Shown: positions 22,801-33,370 of the stretch, one piece after another
Position numbering within the stretch: the first letter of the stretch is position 1
How the letters are laid out: every line of letters starts with the position of its first letter
Assembly: GCA_000469685.2 (NCBI GenBank)
Contig: LS997563.1
Location: forward strand, 45,248,651-45,312,650
Origin: Haemonchus contortus
Lineage: Eukaryota; Nematoda; Chromadorea; Rhabditida; Trichostrongylidae
Length of the DNA: 64,000 bases
Direction of reading: 5' to 3'
The notes under the pieces: generated by a model
What the model was told of the DNA's origin: nothing
Seen by the model: only the letters and a program-made list of their open reading frames with translations
The model's database searches: none
Made by a program: the position numbers and the translations under genes

Positions 22801-24643
22801 CATCGGGATTTATAGAATCGTTGTACATAGAACCAACTGAATTACCAGTCCTTCGATGTCACTAGCGGCGAGATCTTTTCAAATTTGTAGGGCGGTTTTT
22901 CCTGGTCATGTTCGGTTCCTAAGTGTTGCTTCTCGGAATTAAGAGTAGTTTTGGAACGATGGAGAGAATTTCATTTGAAGTTTGAGGTGGTTTCGAGACT
23001 TTGTATGTTTTCCGGCTCAGCATTCCTCGAACACACCCCCGAGAATAGATATGTAATAAATAAATGTCGGCGAAGTATGTTTTCCATCGATTTCCCATTT
23101 CTGGAACATCGTCGTCGTTGAGAATAATGATGGTCGACGTTCGTGAAGATGTTTTGAGAAGGCTTTAGTCAACAATGGATAGCTACGATTCTGAGACATT
23201 GACAATCGTCGGCAATTTTCACGATTTCTGTCAAAACAAAATTATTGACTACTGCTTTCGGGAATTCGTACATTTTCCTTTCAGTCGTAAGCTCAACCCC
23301 ATCCCACCTCTTTTCGAAGTAACTAAGAGAGGAAGAACTGCGTAGCTTTCTAAATTAGTAAAAAGAAGTGCAAATCCACAGAGCTATAGAGTTTCTGGGA
23401 ACGACTCTATGGATTAATTGAATGATCAATCGTTAGGAGCAGTAATTGGACGAGCTCAAACGTTCAATTATTTTATTGTATTAGAATGAAATGATACAAT
23501 TTGACGTAGAGAACTCGTAAGAATCGCAGGAATTGGAGGTTTACGTCCGGCATTCATTGATGGATTTTTTTTGGATTCTCACTGCCATTAGGGAATTCAT
23601 CAATCGAAGAAAAAAAGGCAAAAGCACATTGTTATGGATTTAGTTATTTATTTCAGCCATCTAGTTTGGTGATTCGTCATATTTTCACTGCCAGAGACCA
23701 CGAGAAGGCATAGGGTTCATGGCGCAACTTTGGTGACAGAGAGTGTTTTGAGATCCTGAAATATGCCCAATTTGTCTCGTAAATTCGTTCCTTTGTCAGG
23801 GTTGATAATATCGGTCAGTCCCGTGCGCTGCTTTACTTAGCGCATTCGAGACGAGAGGTCCTTTCTTCGTCGCCATCAGCCGGGGACGCGCACTATGGGA
23901 TTACCGGTTTTCGCGGATTAGAAAAGGATTTGCGTGTGCTGCAGTAAAGATGTAGAGTAACGAGACAGAGATTGTGATCTTAACGCTTCATTAGATCGAG
24001 GGCTACTTGAAAGTGCTAAATAGGTTCTGTAAGAGTGAAAAGTTATCACAAAACTTCATGGTTATGGAGAAAACGGTTGGGCCTGGACGGGTCTTGAACT
24101 TGCATTCCTGCTTTTCATGTATCGTACTTATCCATTACACTTTGAGGGGTGCCCAGGGAGCATGGGTACGGGTCAATCACATTTTTGCCCAGTTGTAGCA
24201 AATTTTCAGTTCGAGACATTTCAAAAGTAAGAAATATTAGCAAAAAATATTCAAAAAGCCCAGCATAGGGTCGGTTAATTGGAAATAAAGGAAGGAAACA
24301 GTAAGCTATTATAGAATTCCATATAAAGGTCATTGTTTGTACTCATTGGTCAGGAATAATTGCATTAGATATTTTGTACGGAAATAGTCTCATATGGAAA
24401 TAAAATCTGAAGTTTAACAATTGAAATCTGGAGTTTTTTTTTTAATTCAGATTGGATTTTTTTTAAAAAACCAGAAATATGTTAGAGAACACCAAAATTT
24501 TGGGAAATTAGGAAATTTCTGAAGAAGTTTCTGATTGCCCCTTTTATCGGCAGAATTGTAATAAAGTGTAATTTTCAGAAAAACAAAAAAAGGCACCGGA
24601 CGAAGTTGAACCGCTTCGTAGTTCGGTAATTGTCATCGAGTGA
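13736..24643 (+). CDS. MARCHF8-like: MARCH-type membrane RING-CH E3 ubiquitin ligase, seven coding exons
   Basis: Coding exons are 13750-13842, 16374-16550, 17869-17958, 19045-19193, 20429-20597, 22471-22603 and 24579-24643. Their phases (0,0,0,2,0,1) fit at every junction and give 291 residues, close to vertebrate MARCH1 and MARCH8. The RING-CH domain has the C4HC3 ligands C56, C59, C75, C77, H85, C88, C106 and C109 and should recruit an E2 and ubiquitinate membrane proteins. Two hydrophobic helices follow (about 137-158 and 202-222), so both ends should face the cytosol on endosomal, Golgi or plasma membrane. Unusually, about 43 residues rich in Ser, Thr and Pro separate the helices. The tail is charged and ends VIVIE. 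ATG 13750 follows TTTTTTTCAG by 14 bases, so the 5' exon may be cis-spliced or trans-spliced. The subfamily is tentative; the fold call is firm. Confidence 0.93.
13843..16373 (+). other. MARCH intron 1
   Basis: This 2531-bp intron runs from GTAATT to TTTTTATTCAG. It holds a perfect palindrome CTTCATCCCGGGGATGAAG near 16024-16042 and a SINE 3'-end fragment near 16120-16150, with otherwise unremarkable DNA. Confidence 0.85.
16120..16150 (+). repeat. solo 3'-end fragment of SINE family 1
   Basis: GTGCACGTCGAATACATGGC, followed by GCGAG, matches the GTCGAATGCATGGCGC core seen at the end of family 1 and in several solo fragments. Confidence 0.4.
16374..16550 (+). CDS. MARCHF8-like: MARCH gene coding exon 2 (residues 32-90, first RING-CH half)
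   Basis: The acceptor is TTTATTCAG and the donor GTAAGT starts at 16551. It encodes CRIC (56-59), SPCRC (73-77) and HVSC (85-88), which are six of the eight zinc ligands with the C-x7-H-x2-C spacing of RING-CH. Confidence 0.95.
16551..17868 (+). other. MARCH intron 2
   Basis: This 1318-bp intron starts with GTAAGT and ends TTATTGCAG. A SINE family 1 3'-end fragment lies at 17742-17780. Confidence 0.85.
17742..17780 (+). repeat. solo 3'-end fragment of SINE family 1
   Basis: GTTCTGAACCGATTTCGG is followed by ATGCATGGCGCTCCC, matching GATTCTGAACGGAAGTCG followed by TGCGTGGCGCATCC in the full elements. Confidence 0.55.
17869..17958 (+). CDS. MARCHF8-like: MARCH gene coding exon 3 (residues 91-120, second RING-CH half)
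   Basis: The acceptor is TTATTGCAG and the donor GTAAGT starts at 17959. It begins HWLDISSRKL and contains CELC (106-109), the last two zinc ligands, followed by a basic YKYRRRRVLK before the first membrane helix. Confidence 0.95.
17959..19044 (+). other. MARCH intron 3
   Basis: This 1086-bp intron runs from GTAAGT to GTTTACAG. No repeat is recognised in it. GAGCTC and GGAGCTCTGA motifs recur at 18540-18810. Confidence 0.8.
19045..19193 (+). CDS. MARCHF8-like: MARCH gene coding exon 4 (residues 121-169, first membrane helix)
   Basis: The acceptor is GTTTACAG. The chosen donor is AA|GTGGGT at 19194, because it leaves two bases that the next exon's first base completes to AAA (Lys170). The exon encodes YREIKLPDC and then the hydrophobic stretch YTLFVCALAMMILSALATIV. 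Confidence 0.88.
19194..20428 (+). other. MARCH intron 4, with a tRNA-like SINE
   Basis: This 1235-bp intron runs from GTGGGT to TTTTCTAG. It contains a SINE family 2 copy on the - strand at 19995-20115. Positions 19640-19760 are T-rich. Confidence 0.8.
19995..20115 (-). repeat. tRNA-derived SINE family 2 copy
   Basis: On the - strand the B box reads GGTTCGGATCT (complement of 20035-20045), and TTTGGTTAAGGGATATAG upstream serves as the A-box region. Its tail (GTTTGCTCATAACTCGCC) recalls GTTTTGTCCATAACTCCT in the copy at 61640. It cannot be folded by eye into a standard tRNA gene, so a SINE is preferred. Confidence 0.5.
20429..20597 (+). CDS. MARCHF8-like: MARCH gene coding exon 5 (Lys170-226, loop and second membrane helix)
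   Basis: The acceptor is TTTTCTAG (TAG rather than CAG) and the donor is GTGAGG at 20598. The first base completes Lys170. The exon then encodes a Ser/Thr/Pro-rich loop (TTSSPLPPSEITTPELPAPT), HREDIENLL, and the helix STVTLIAAILFFFSFFMAMY. Confidence 0.9.
20598..22470 (+). other. MARCH intron 5
   Basis: This 1873-bp intron runs from GTGAGG to AATATTTCAG. A TTTG microsatellite stretch lies just inside it (20608-20625). A fragment at 21545-21595 reads on the - strand like the GATTCTGAACGGAAGT part of SINE family 1. Confidence 0.8.
21545..21595 (-). repeat. solo 3'-end fragment of SINE family 1
   Basis: The complement contains CTACTATTCTGAACGGAAGT, nearly identical to CTACGATTCTGAACGGAAGT in the full copy at 9682. 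The flanking match fades quickly. Confidence 0.5.
22471..22603 (+). CDS. MARCHF8-like: MARCH gene coding exon 6 (residues 227-270, cytosolic tail)
   Basis: The acceptor is AATATTTCAG and the donor GTGAGT starts at 22604. It encodes SGISFCGYISLCWSSNLEWT and then a charged, helical-looking stretch (EEYKQSRDSQYLSKLEELRR). One leftover base completes Glu271 in the last exon. Confidence 0.9.
22604..24578 (+). other. MARCH intron 6, with a tRNA-like SINE
   Basis: This 1975-bp intron runs from GTGAGT to AATTTTCAG. It contains a SINE family 2 copy on the - strand at 24065-24165. Confidence 0.8.
24065..24165 (-). repeat. tRNA-Arg-like SINE family 2 copy
   Basis: On the - strand AGTGTAATGGATAAG (A-box and D-loop region, near 24127-24137) is followed by AAGTTCAAGACCCGTCC (B-box region, complement of 24091-24101). 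TAATGGATAAG is the D-loop signature of tRNA-Arg. The same order occurs at 42305 and 49622. Confidence 0.6.
24579..24643 (+). CDS. MARCHF8-like: MARCH gene coding exon 7 and stop (residues 271-291)
   Basis: The acceptor is AATTTTCAG. AA plus the leftover G gives Glu271, followed by a lysine-rich stretch and ending SSVIVIE and TGA at 24641-24643. A short ATG/GAT repeat follows the stop immediately. Confidence 0.88.
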
Positions 24644-25030
24644 TGATGATGATGATACGGGCCAAATGCCTGCGCTTTCTGTGCGCTGTGTCTTCCTCAG
24701 CTTCAGCAGCCATCAACCCCATCCCTCCCTCCCTCCCCCCGATCTGCCCCCATTTCTTTTTTCATTTTTGTTTTTGCCCCTCTTCCAAGTCCTCGTCCTC
24801 ATTCTCGCCGCCTACGCTCATCATTTCGCATCTCTTCTCAATTTATTATGTTTGTTTGTTTGTTTGCAATTACTATTATTACATATTTGTATTCAATTTT
24901 TCTTGAAATTATTTTTTCGCCACCCCGCCGTTGATTCTGTGTTATTTTTTCTTTGTATTTGATATTTTTTGTCACCCTAAATGCTGACATACTTATGTGA
25001 TAATAAAATTATTTGACCAAAGCTTGTTTC
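24644..25030 (+). other. MARCH 3' untranslated region
   Basis: The pyrimidine-rich sequence (CCCTCCCTCCC near 24723, TTTG repeats near 24850) ends in AATAAA at 25002-25007. Cleavage would be expected 10-30 bases later. Confidence 0.6.
25002..25007 (+). promoter_or_regulatory. candidate poly(A) signal of the MARCH gene
   Basis: This is a canonical AATAAA 359 bases after the stop codon, with no earlier canonical hexamer noticed in the 3' region. Confidence 0.65.
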
Positions 25031-28000
25031 GAGGATTGAAATAGTGATTAGAGATTCTTTGCTGTAGTCCCTCAGCGATTACCGTGTTATTGAAGCACTA
25101 TATTTATTCCAATGAGGTAGTCTTTGAATATTTCAATCAATGTTTTTATAAATTTTAATCTGCTAATTCAGAGGGAACTCTTGATCAAACTCCTAGTTAT
25201 GCACTACATACTCCCATCTTTTCGTATACTCCAATCGTTGGGACGATTGTGTATGTACCGGATGATTGAAAGGGGGAATACTGTATCACACGTTCACGGG
25301 ACGTTGAAATCTGACTTTCTGCGATCGGTCCTGTTACCACGGTGTCCGAGAACGCGTGCGGCGAATTGCGCGGCGGACATCGTTGTGATTTGGACTGCTG
25401 TGGCGTTTATCATTGGGGCCCAAATTTGAAGTAGTGTAGATTAGAAGGATCACCCTAATGAACTGCTCTACTTCGAGTTTGTGCCCCGAAAATTGGCTTC
25501 AGAATCGCGACGAACTTCGCCACGCAAAGAATGACTGGTCTGTCCGACGATGTTGGCGTTTTCTCATGAAAAATCCTGTAGGGGCAATGGATGAATAGCG
25601 CTGATTTGATTTTGTTTTGCACCTTCAAAACTGCTACGCTACTCCACACTTCATATTGGGAAGATGTAGGAGTTCAAAGTAGTTCCTTTTGCCTAACTTC
25701 AAGTTACATTATTCCCCCAACATCACCAATAACTATAATACAATTTTGCGTACGATTACTCTGTCTTTGGTAATTTACAGATCCAGGTATTTTCTGCTTT
25801 TTGACGTAGTCCGGGAGTAAGTGTATCACAGGAAACGCTCGTTGAGCACTTCCTAGTATCTTTGGGAGAATTGAAAAAGCCTACATAGGCTTGGGTTAGC
25901 TGTAGTTTTTTGGATAAGAATGTAGTTTTGCGGCCAAATTTGGAATCGATTTCGAATTGATTAGGAATGGAGTTCGCCACGAAAAGTCCTATTTGAAGAT
26001 TGAGATGCAAAATCGGGAATTAGGAACAGCAGTTACCTTCAAATTCACCTTTCCTGGTTTTATATCGCGGTCATGGGCGTCGCTCTTGGGCCATGGGAAA
26101 CTGTAACAGATTCAAAAAGCTTTCTTCTCTGAAGGATAAAGGGCACTCCTTCTGTGAAGGATTTCCCACTTCCCTCACATATACAATCTCGTCTTTCGTA
26201 GTTTATTTACATGGAATGGTGCAACTGTCTAAGTCAATTATTATTGTTTGTGAAATGTTCCTTCATTCTTTATTAATAAGCTTTTTGGGCAAGAAAATGG
26301 GACTTTTTGTGGGAAATCCCTCATGATGAATTTCCAATATTAGGGAAAGAGGAATTTCAAAAGTTTAGCCGTTGTCGACCAGTCAGCTGATCGTGGCCAC
26401 TTTTTATGACTGATTAAGGACCGGACGCGACCACCCATTCAGCGGGTTGGGTTGGTTGGTAATCCTTTGATGACTCGAATGCGATCCCGCAACCACTCAT
26501 TGAATTAAACAAACAGAATTTCTTATCCGATCAGTAGACGAGATCTATTTTCATTCAAAAAAATGGAATTCGCCATCGAGCAGTTTTTGCTTCTTTGCTT
26601 ACACACGCGATTACAAGGAGAGGAACTGCAACCTGTCTTTCAGGGATGAAATAAAGTTTCCCTAACTTTACCGAGAATCATTGCTCACAAAGCTTTTGTT
26701 CTCCTGGGAAACCATTTGCTCCCAAACCTGTGGACGGAATAGGGAAAGTGAACAATCAGGTATGGGAAATTAGTTTACTTCATGAGCAAATCGAGTAACT
26801 CAGCTCCTAATCAGAGATTTGATAAACAAAGATATGAGTTATCGTGCTCAATACTTATACTGGTTGTATACGATTAGAGAAAGCGCCCAAGTCAGATTGG
26901 CGAACGTTTAAACCGCAGAATGCGCCATGACTAGCACTATAGTCAGAATTGATCGCACCTTTTAGAACAGTTAAAATTCTTCATGAAATCTTCATGAATT
27001 CTATCATAATCCCCTTCAAAAATAAAAAAGATGTTGTCAGATTCAAATTACTTACTGGTAAGCTTCTGACCGAATTATGTCGTTGAAAAGGGTGACTATC
27101 CGGTGAAATATCCATCCAATCTGTAGTTCGGACCTGATGATCCTATAACCTCTCCGCTGTTCCACTCATATTCACCAGCAAGGAGAAGAGATTGGGTAAT
27201 ATATCGGAAAGCCTTACCCAGTGCTGAACCGACTATGACAAAACGCGTCAGTCTACAGAATCCAATGATTGTTTCATTGACAAGAGCCTGGGGGGTGTTT
27301 CGGTAGAGTTGAACGCTTTAATTTACATCGAATCCCCGCGATCGGTCCATTTGTCCCCCGTGGTCAGCCAGAAATCATGTGTGTACGTTGAAGGTCATCT
27401 ACTTTCGTTTCGTTCGCACTAATTGGAATTTTCACTGTCAGTTCGATGGGAACACATTAATGACGACATCATGGGTAGCGACTCGCCCAATCATCCGTAC
27501 AGTCGTCGTGTTCCAACGGACGATGGCCCATCATCATGGATTGGCGATGTCACATAGTTATGCATCGTGAACTTGTTGTGGTAAAGGTAGGAGAAACATT
27601 CCAAAGACAAACGATCCAGGAATGAGAATAGTCGGACACGAGCCAATATTTAATGGTTAATTGGCGTGGGAAAGTTAACTCCCACCCTGTAATAAAACCT
27701 CTGCTTGGGAAATTCGAAAACCAGTCGAGTTTGCTCCCTTGAGACTCATTCTGTCTACTCCTAGAAGATGATGTGTGCAGTTGCCATTCACTTATGACCT
27801 TATACTTGATTATTCATACCTAGCACAGTCATTTCTCCCTTTGTATTCCCCACTGAACTCGAAGTTATCTTGAAGTTAAGTCGTCTTATGCAGACGGGCA
27901 AGAACAACAGAAAAAATGCCTCCATGTGTTACTAAGAAAACTATTGGTAGAGTTTTTCGAGTCGGAGCCTTTCCTACTCATTGGCTATTACTCGATAAGG
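25031..28000. other. gene-free stretch after the MARCH gene
   Basis: Only short, chance-like open frames are visible (for example 25124-25429 +, 25756-26010 -). None resembles a protein family I know and none has convincing flanking splice sites. Confidence 0.4.
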
Positions 28001-28082
28001 GATTGGTAGCTGGGTTTGAACCTAGAGACCCACTATCGGCTGTGCAGCTCATAACAATGTGCCATCACCCTGAGTACTTCTT
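28001..28082 (-). repeat. possible tRNA-like (SINE) head
   Basis: On the - strand AGGTTCAAACCCAGC fits a pol III B box, and GATGGCACATTGTTATGAG lies upstream in the A-box position. No body or tail common to the other copies was recognised, so the call is weak. Confidence 0.3.
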
Positions 28083-28709
28083 CAAGAGCTCAACATTTTC
28101 TACTTGGAGATAGAGATCAAAGGAGAGCAAACCGCTCAATATGGGAGCGTACACTGTGTTACTCATCAAGAAGAATAAGTATTATTGCTCTCCAAATATT
28201 TCCATTATCACTGCATCACCTCAATTTTGATTACATGCCCATTTTTTCTTTTTTCTCGTTCACTCTATTTCTTACTCCCTCGTTCCATATTTCCGATGAT
28301 TTCCGAGGAGCGGGAGCAAAGTTAAGCATGAAAATCGTGAAGGTGGTTCATGGTATATACGATTAATCCCATAATAAGACTAATTCGAAGTTCGTCCCAA
28401 AGTGGCATGCTTCTAAGAAGCTTCATTGCATGAGTATGGCGCCTGAATTCCTTACTCCTTATTAACTCATTAGCAGATAGGGTATAATGCTGAGGGCACT
28501 CCTCAGTTGAATAAAAATTTTGGTCCCTTTCCTTACTTTCTTATTTTGTTCATATATTTGATAATTCTTTCAATATTTACTCGAGTTTGTTTGAAAGTCT
28601 TCATTGAGAACACCAGAGTGGTACAATTCGAGGAAGTTTTTGTTGTGAAGACTTCTAACTTTCTGACAGAATTACTAAGTACCCTTTCTAAAATATGGTA
28701 GTAGTACAT
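28083..28709. other. gene-free stretch
   Basis: No gene, repeat or signal is recognised. Confidence 0.4.
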
Positions 28710-28925
28710 GAATCTGGGACATTCACCCAGGCCAACCAAGCCTTATTTCTATCCGGGTTTCGCTTAATCGGTTCCAGACTCGTCGGGGAGCATGAATGCA
28801 CTCACTTGTACACCGGCTGGGGGGTGTCTTTATGTAAGCCACATGCCCATTTATAACCCCACTAAGATTCTGAACGGAAGTCGACTACGTGGTGCGTCCC
28901 AAGCGGGGTTGACAGCACCTCCCTC
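28710..28925 (+). repeat. tRNA-derived SINE family 1, head largely lost
   Basis: AGGCCAACCAAGCCTTATTT, GGTTCCAGACTCGTCGGG, ACTTGTACACCGGC and GATTCTGAACGGAAGTCGAC, then GGTGCGTCCC and GCGGGGTTGACAGC, are collinear with the full copies. Only a remnant of the B-box side precedes them. Confidence 0.75.
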
Positions 28926-31464
28926 CTTTATCTTTTAAAATTTTGGAGAAGACTATTCAGGTATAGCTTTGGAACTTCCACGGATGGGTGAATACTCCTT
29001 CTTAAGGTTATCGTTAACATTTATTTGCTTCATTCAAACGTACTCGTCCAATCTCTGAGGGAATCTTAACTTTTTATTCAAAAAAAAACCTTTGAGTGCT
29101 TTCACTATCAAACGTTTCTTCGGAGATGTCTAGCATTCACAGTGAATAGCTCTTCCTGAACCCGAGATTTATTGTAGCCTGATACCAATCGTCTCATATG
29201 AGCCAAATTTTCATATACTTTAAAAAAATCCTTGATCTATGGTGTGGTACCCCTTTGATCTTATCTTCTGCCTTTGACTCACATAACCAGCCATGCCCTC
29301 CCATATACACCACCCCGTCAACTCCCCTCTCGCGACCGCTCTTTTTTTGCTTGACTTCTTCTCAAATTAGTATTAGTTTTGTATTGTTATTTTTATTTTT
29401 TTTTGTATTTTTTGTATTTTTATTTTGAAAGTTTGAATAGTATAAGATTTGTATTTCTGATTTTTTGCCATCATCCCTACAATTTATTGAATTCTTTGTT
29501 TTGTTTTTATTCCGATAGTGTTGTTTTGTTCGTTTTTTATACATAACAATTAACATCTAATATTACAATACTCTATGATTGGAATGACAAGGTATCGTTG
29601 CAGCGATAATTTTATTCTATTTAATTATATTGATAATTCTTTGTCTTAAGAGTTTTGCATGAAAGAAAGTGAAAAATGAAGTGAAAAATGGATTTAACCT
29701 CGGGTTGATAGATGAATTCATTCGTCAGTAGTAAGTTACGGCTGGATACTGATCAATTACAGATAACTTTTCAATAAAAATGTGGAAGTATATCGGATTA
29801 TTTACGATCAAAAGTCCTATCATGGCAGTTAGGTTGGGTGCTCTTTTCCTACAAAAAGTACCTAGTGTTAGATATTTTTCATATCGGAAACGACTACCCT
29901 AGATAGTCCGCGGACTTGAAAATTAGACGGAAGCTTAGTTAGAGTAAGTTTTGAAGCGATAATCAAACTCATGGTGGCCAAATTTTTCCATCAGTAAGGA
30001 TAGTACTGTCCTGCTAGAATGGCTTTGGGAACAGCTAATTCTTCCTTCCCCTCGAATGCTGTTTTCATAAAGCATGATGGAAAGGAAACCTATCTTGCTA
30101 CTGTCTTTATGTAGTCATTTCCTAGCAGAAAACATCGTTTGTTTTAATTTTTCATTACAGTCTATTTCAAGGAGTGATCCTCGGTTATCAGTTAATTCTC
30201 CTTCATACGTACCTTACCCTATCTGAGTTGCCCTAGCCAAATTCTTAGGGGCTTTGATTATATCTCGAAGAAATCGAAAATCACCCTATTCACAAACTAT
30301 CATGGTGCTTCAGCTGGTAGAAGGTGAAATGGTTGTATTAAGCGAGAGTAGAAGGGAATTGAGATGAAAATGATGTGGGCAAACCCTTCCAAGCTGTACT
30401 CTACCTTGAGTTTGCTTAATGGAAAGCATCAGCATTTCCCTGATTCATTCCCTGTCGTATTATTTATTTATTATTATATTATTATATATTATTATGTTGA
30501 TTAAGTTTTTATTTATTTTTCTTTACTTTTCATCTAAAACTTGTAAGTATTTATACATGGAAAATTACCCAAAGATGTTCTAGATTGTCTGAAATATTGG
30601 AGAATCAATCCAAAAATCTAGAAAATTCATAATTTCTCTGAAATCACTTTTTTGCGGCCATCAGGGGAACTGACTTGAACGGTTTCAATAGTAGAACACC
30701 TGTGTTGAACGTTTGGCTGCTAAAAAAAGTAGAAACCTCGCTATCGGAATGGCTCCTCTGAGCTGCCCAGAGTCACTTCAACGAAGAGTATTTCAAGCCC
30801 TACGACTCACTTTATTACCTTCCCACATCCCTTTGCATAGGCAGAATTTTCGTGATCAATCGCCTTGACATTCTCCACAGGGGCGAACTTCACGACACAA
30901 CAAAGAACCCGCCGAAAGAAGTAAATCATCCGCCGTCACACCACATCTTGTATCGATGACCAATAATTATCGACTACGCGAAACTGAAACCACACGAATA
31001 TTTTGTGGTTTCTGTAAAAAACCACATTAGAGTGGAGTTGGTCGTTAATTACAAGTAATATTGGAGAGTGGGTAGTGTTTTCGATAAGCTAATTTCATCG
31101 CGGTCCCTAGGTCCTACCTTATTGTAAGAAGCCCGTTCACGAATTGTTAAGCACACAGGGACTGGATTCCCTCTGCTGTGAAGAGTCCAGCTCCAAATCT
31201 CCCGAACTTCAGCTCCAAATTACGGATTCCTCCCATGCGAGGAAGGTGGTGAAGATGAATTGAATGGGTCAAGTCGTACCCTATAATTACCTATGGGAAA
31301 CGTGTCAGCATAGGGGAATTACTGGAGCATTCCATAAATAATGAATCGAGCCGTTGAGCCCCGTATTTTTGGTTATAAATGATGTTGTATCTCTTCCGAT
31401 TTGGAATTTGTCATGCTGTCATCCTTCCTAATCAAAGATAGGCAGAGGTCGGATGCTACCAAGT
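28926..31464. other. gene-free, AT-rich stretch
   Basis: This stretch includes T-rich DNA at 29370-29560 and a TTA/ATT microsatellite-like patch near 30458-30510. The short imperfect direct repeat at 31260-31299 is listed separately. No gene is recognised. Confidence 0.4.
31260..31299 (+). repeat. imperfect direct repeat, copy A
   Basis: TTGAATGGGTCAAGTCGTAC followed by CCTATAATTACCTATGGG matches the second copy at 31605-31645, about 345 bases downstream. Confidence 0.6.
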
Positions 31465-31530
31465 GGGCCGCTATTGCACGCATGCTGTAGTGATCAGATC
31501 TAGGATCGATACCCGCTCAGCCCACTAATC
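31465..31530 (+). repeat. SINE family 1 head fragment
   Basis: CACGCATGCTGTAGTGATCA followed by TCTAGGATCGATACCCGCTC parallels CACGCATAGTCACAGGTTCA followed by AATCCTGGATCAATACCTGC in the copy at 8554. The body is missing after CCCACTAATCC. Confidence 0.45.
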
Positions 31531-31604
31531 CTATATCTTGTCCTTTTATTGAAGAAGCTCGTCACATTTTTCTGAACTTCCACTGTTTCTGCGAACGAGG
31601 TGAG

Positions 31605-31645
31605 ATCGAATGGGTTGAATTGTACCCTATAATTACTTTGGGGAA
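31605..31645 (+). repeat. imperfect direct repeat, copy B
   Basis: ATCGAATGGGTTGAATTGTA followed by CCCTATAATTACTTTGGGG matches copy A at 31260-31299, with the core TACCCTATAATTAC identical. Confidence 0.6.
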
Positions 31646-32644
31646 TCTCAGTGTAGCCTTCCTTTTGGGGTTTCCCTTTGGAACCATTTCGCCATAAGCC
31701 TTCAGCAAGATGGCAATTCAAGGATAAACACAAGATGAACAAAGAAGTGTTTATCCTTTTCCCCGGTGTCAAGATTGAGAAATAAGCATCCATTCCCATA
31801 ATCTAGCTAGCCTAAACTTTCTTCTAGTGGGAAGGCTTCTTCTTGGACTTACTTTTGTGGGCTGTCAACAGAGGTCTGGGCACAAAGGGGACGCTTGCAG
31901 TAAATTTGAGGACCTGGCTGGCACATAATCGCAGTTTCTTCGGTCGGATGGGTTACGAATAAATAAGTAGGAATAGTTGTAACTTACCAGTCAAATGAGG
32001 ATCTTTGCTGAAGTAATGGCCTATCTAATTGTATATGGATTCCTTGCTAATGTCGTCGTGGCTATTTTGTGACGGAAAGTGATGAGAATTCTGTGTAACG
32101 ACTATGGACAAGCACACTATCACTCTATCTTTGTCTCCCCCTCTTTGGAACTTCCCTCTATTCATACCCTCTCTCTGGTCTGAGCCTTATTTTAATAGGT
32201 AAGCTTCAAAAGACAGAATTGCACCCTGCTCAACAGAAACTAGGAGATGCAATGACTTCACACTTTTGGAGGGAAGAGGTCATGTCCTGGGATTATGGCT
32301 GAGCCTTAGCAAAAGCCCTTAATGTGCCTAATGAATCGGTCAATAACAGGTGAAGTATACTACGATTTTGGTTGAGGCCGTTCTGGGTGAGTGGGTGCAT
32401 TAGGGCCTCACCAATGCCTTACTTAGAACAGGTTTAGCCATAATTGAGCCTACCTAATGGACATGGTTGTTACGGACACTTTTCAACCTTTTTCCGTCAT
32501 TTTTGGACGAAAGGGCACTTCAGTGGATGTTCGGGTATTCTGTTGTGGATGGATGTGGGGTTTTCACTGGAGGAGCATCAGTATGAGATTTCTGGGCTGA
32601 TTATTCTAGAGCACGAGACACAAGTGCAAGTCCAAGCAAGCCAG

Positions 32645-32714
32645 CTGGTTTTAAACCGTTGCTGAAACGGGAATATTCTAAGCAAAACTGTTCCAAAAAG
32701 TTTCAAAATTTTGC
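32645..32714 (+). repeat. direct repeat, copy A (about 70 bp)
   Basis: CTGGTTTTAAACCGTTGCTG followed by AAACGGGAATATTC is shared almost exactly with 33302-33370. The match extends with lower identity to CAAAATTTTG. Confidence 0.8.
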
Positions 32715-33301
32715 TTGATCAAAGACTGGTACGACTGATCGGTACTTCCCAAAGTTCTGGGCTTTGGATCTTTCTTCTCTTCCGGAACCATGAACTTGGA
32801 AACGTTTTAACGTTTTCGTCCTACTTAAAGCCTCATGAGCTTGGTAATTGTTCTAATCAAGGCATTCTGTCACATCTGTGCTAGATTCTTGTAAAAGGCC
32901 AATTAGTGACAGCTCTCCCTCAATTCTTCCCCCTTCCACCGCTCTACTTCCTTCTTACCCCTACGTGTCTTCTATTTGACGTCTTCTTAGTATAGGCTTT
33001 GTGAGTTTCACTGGTGCGCCTACTCCCTACCTTCGTCCCAAAATCAGCTCTTTGCTGCTAGTATCAGAAGCAGGCTTACTTTTCAGTGGGATTTGTGCTC
33101 ATATTTGAAGGATGGAGATTTGGGGACCGCCATTAGAAAGTTTCTCATCACTGTTTGACTTAGACGGGAGCCGATCCTTCAACTACCGAATCAGAAACAG
33201 CGCTTCATACCACCACGACGGAAAGCGTCTGCCCTACTCTCCCCAGACATGGAAGCAAACGTGCACTACATGCAGTAGAGAGTACCTACTCTCTCCATTG
33301 A

Positions 33302-33370
33302 CTGGTTTTAAACCGTAGCTGAAACGGGAATATTCAAAGCAAAAAAGCTCTGAAAATGTTCAAAATTTTG
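33302..33370 (+). repeat. direct repeat, copy B (about 70 bp)
   Basis: CTGGTTTTAAACCGTAGCTG followed by AAACGGGAATATTC is the partner of 32645-32714, 657 bases away in the same orientation. Confidence 0.8.

Noticed and set aside
27916..28113. Frame containing GFEPRDP, resembling a protein motif
   Set aside because: The peptide is simply the translation of a tRNA-like B box (GGTTCAAACC on the other strand).
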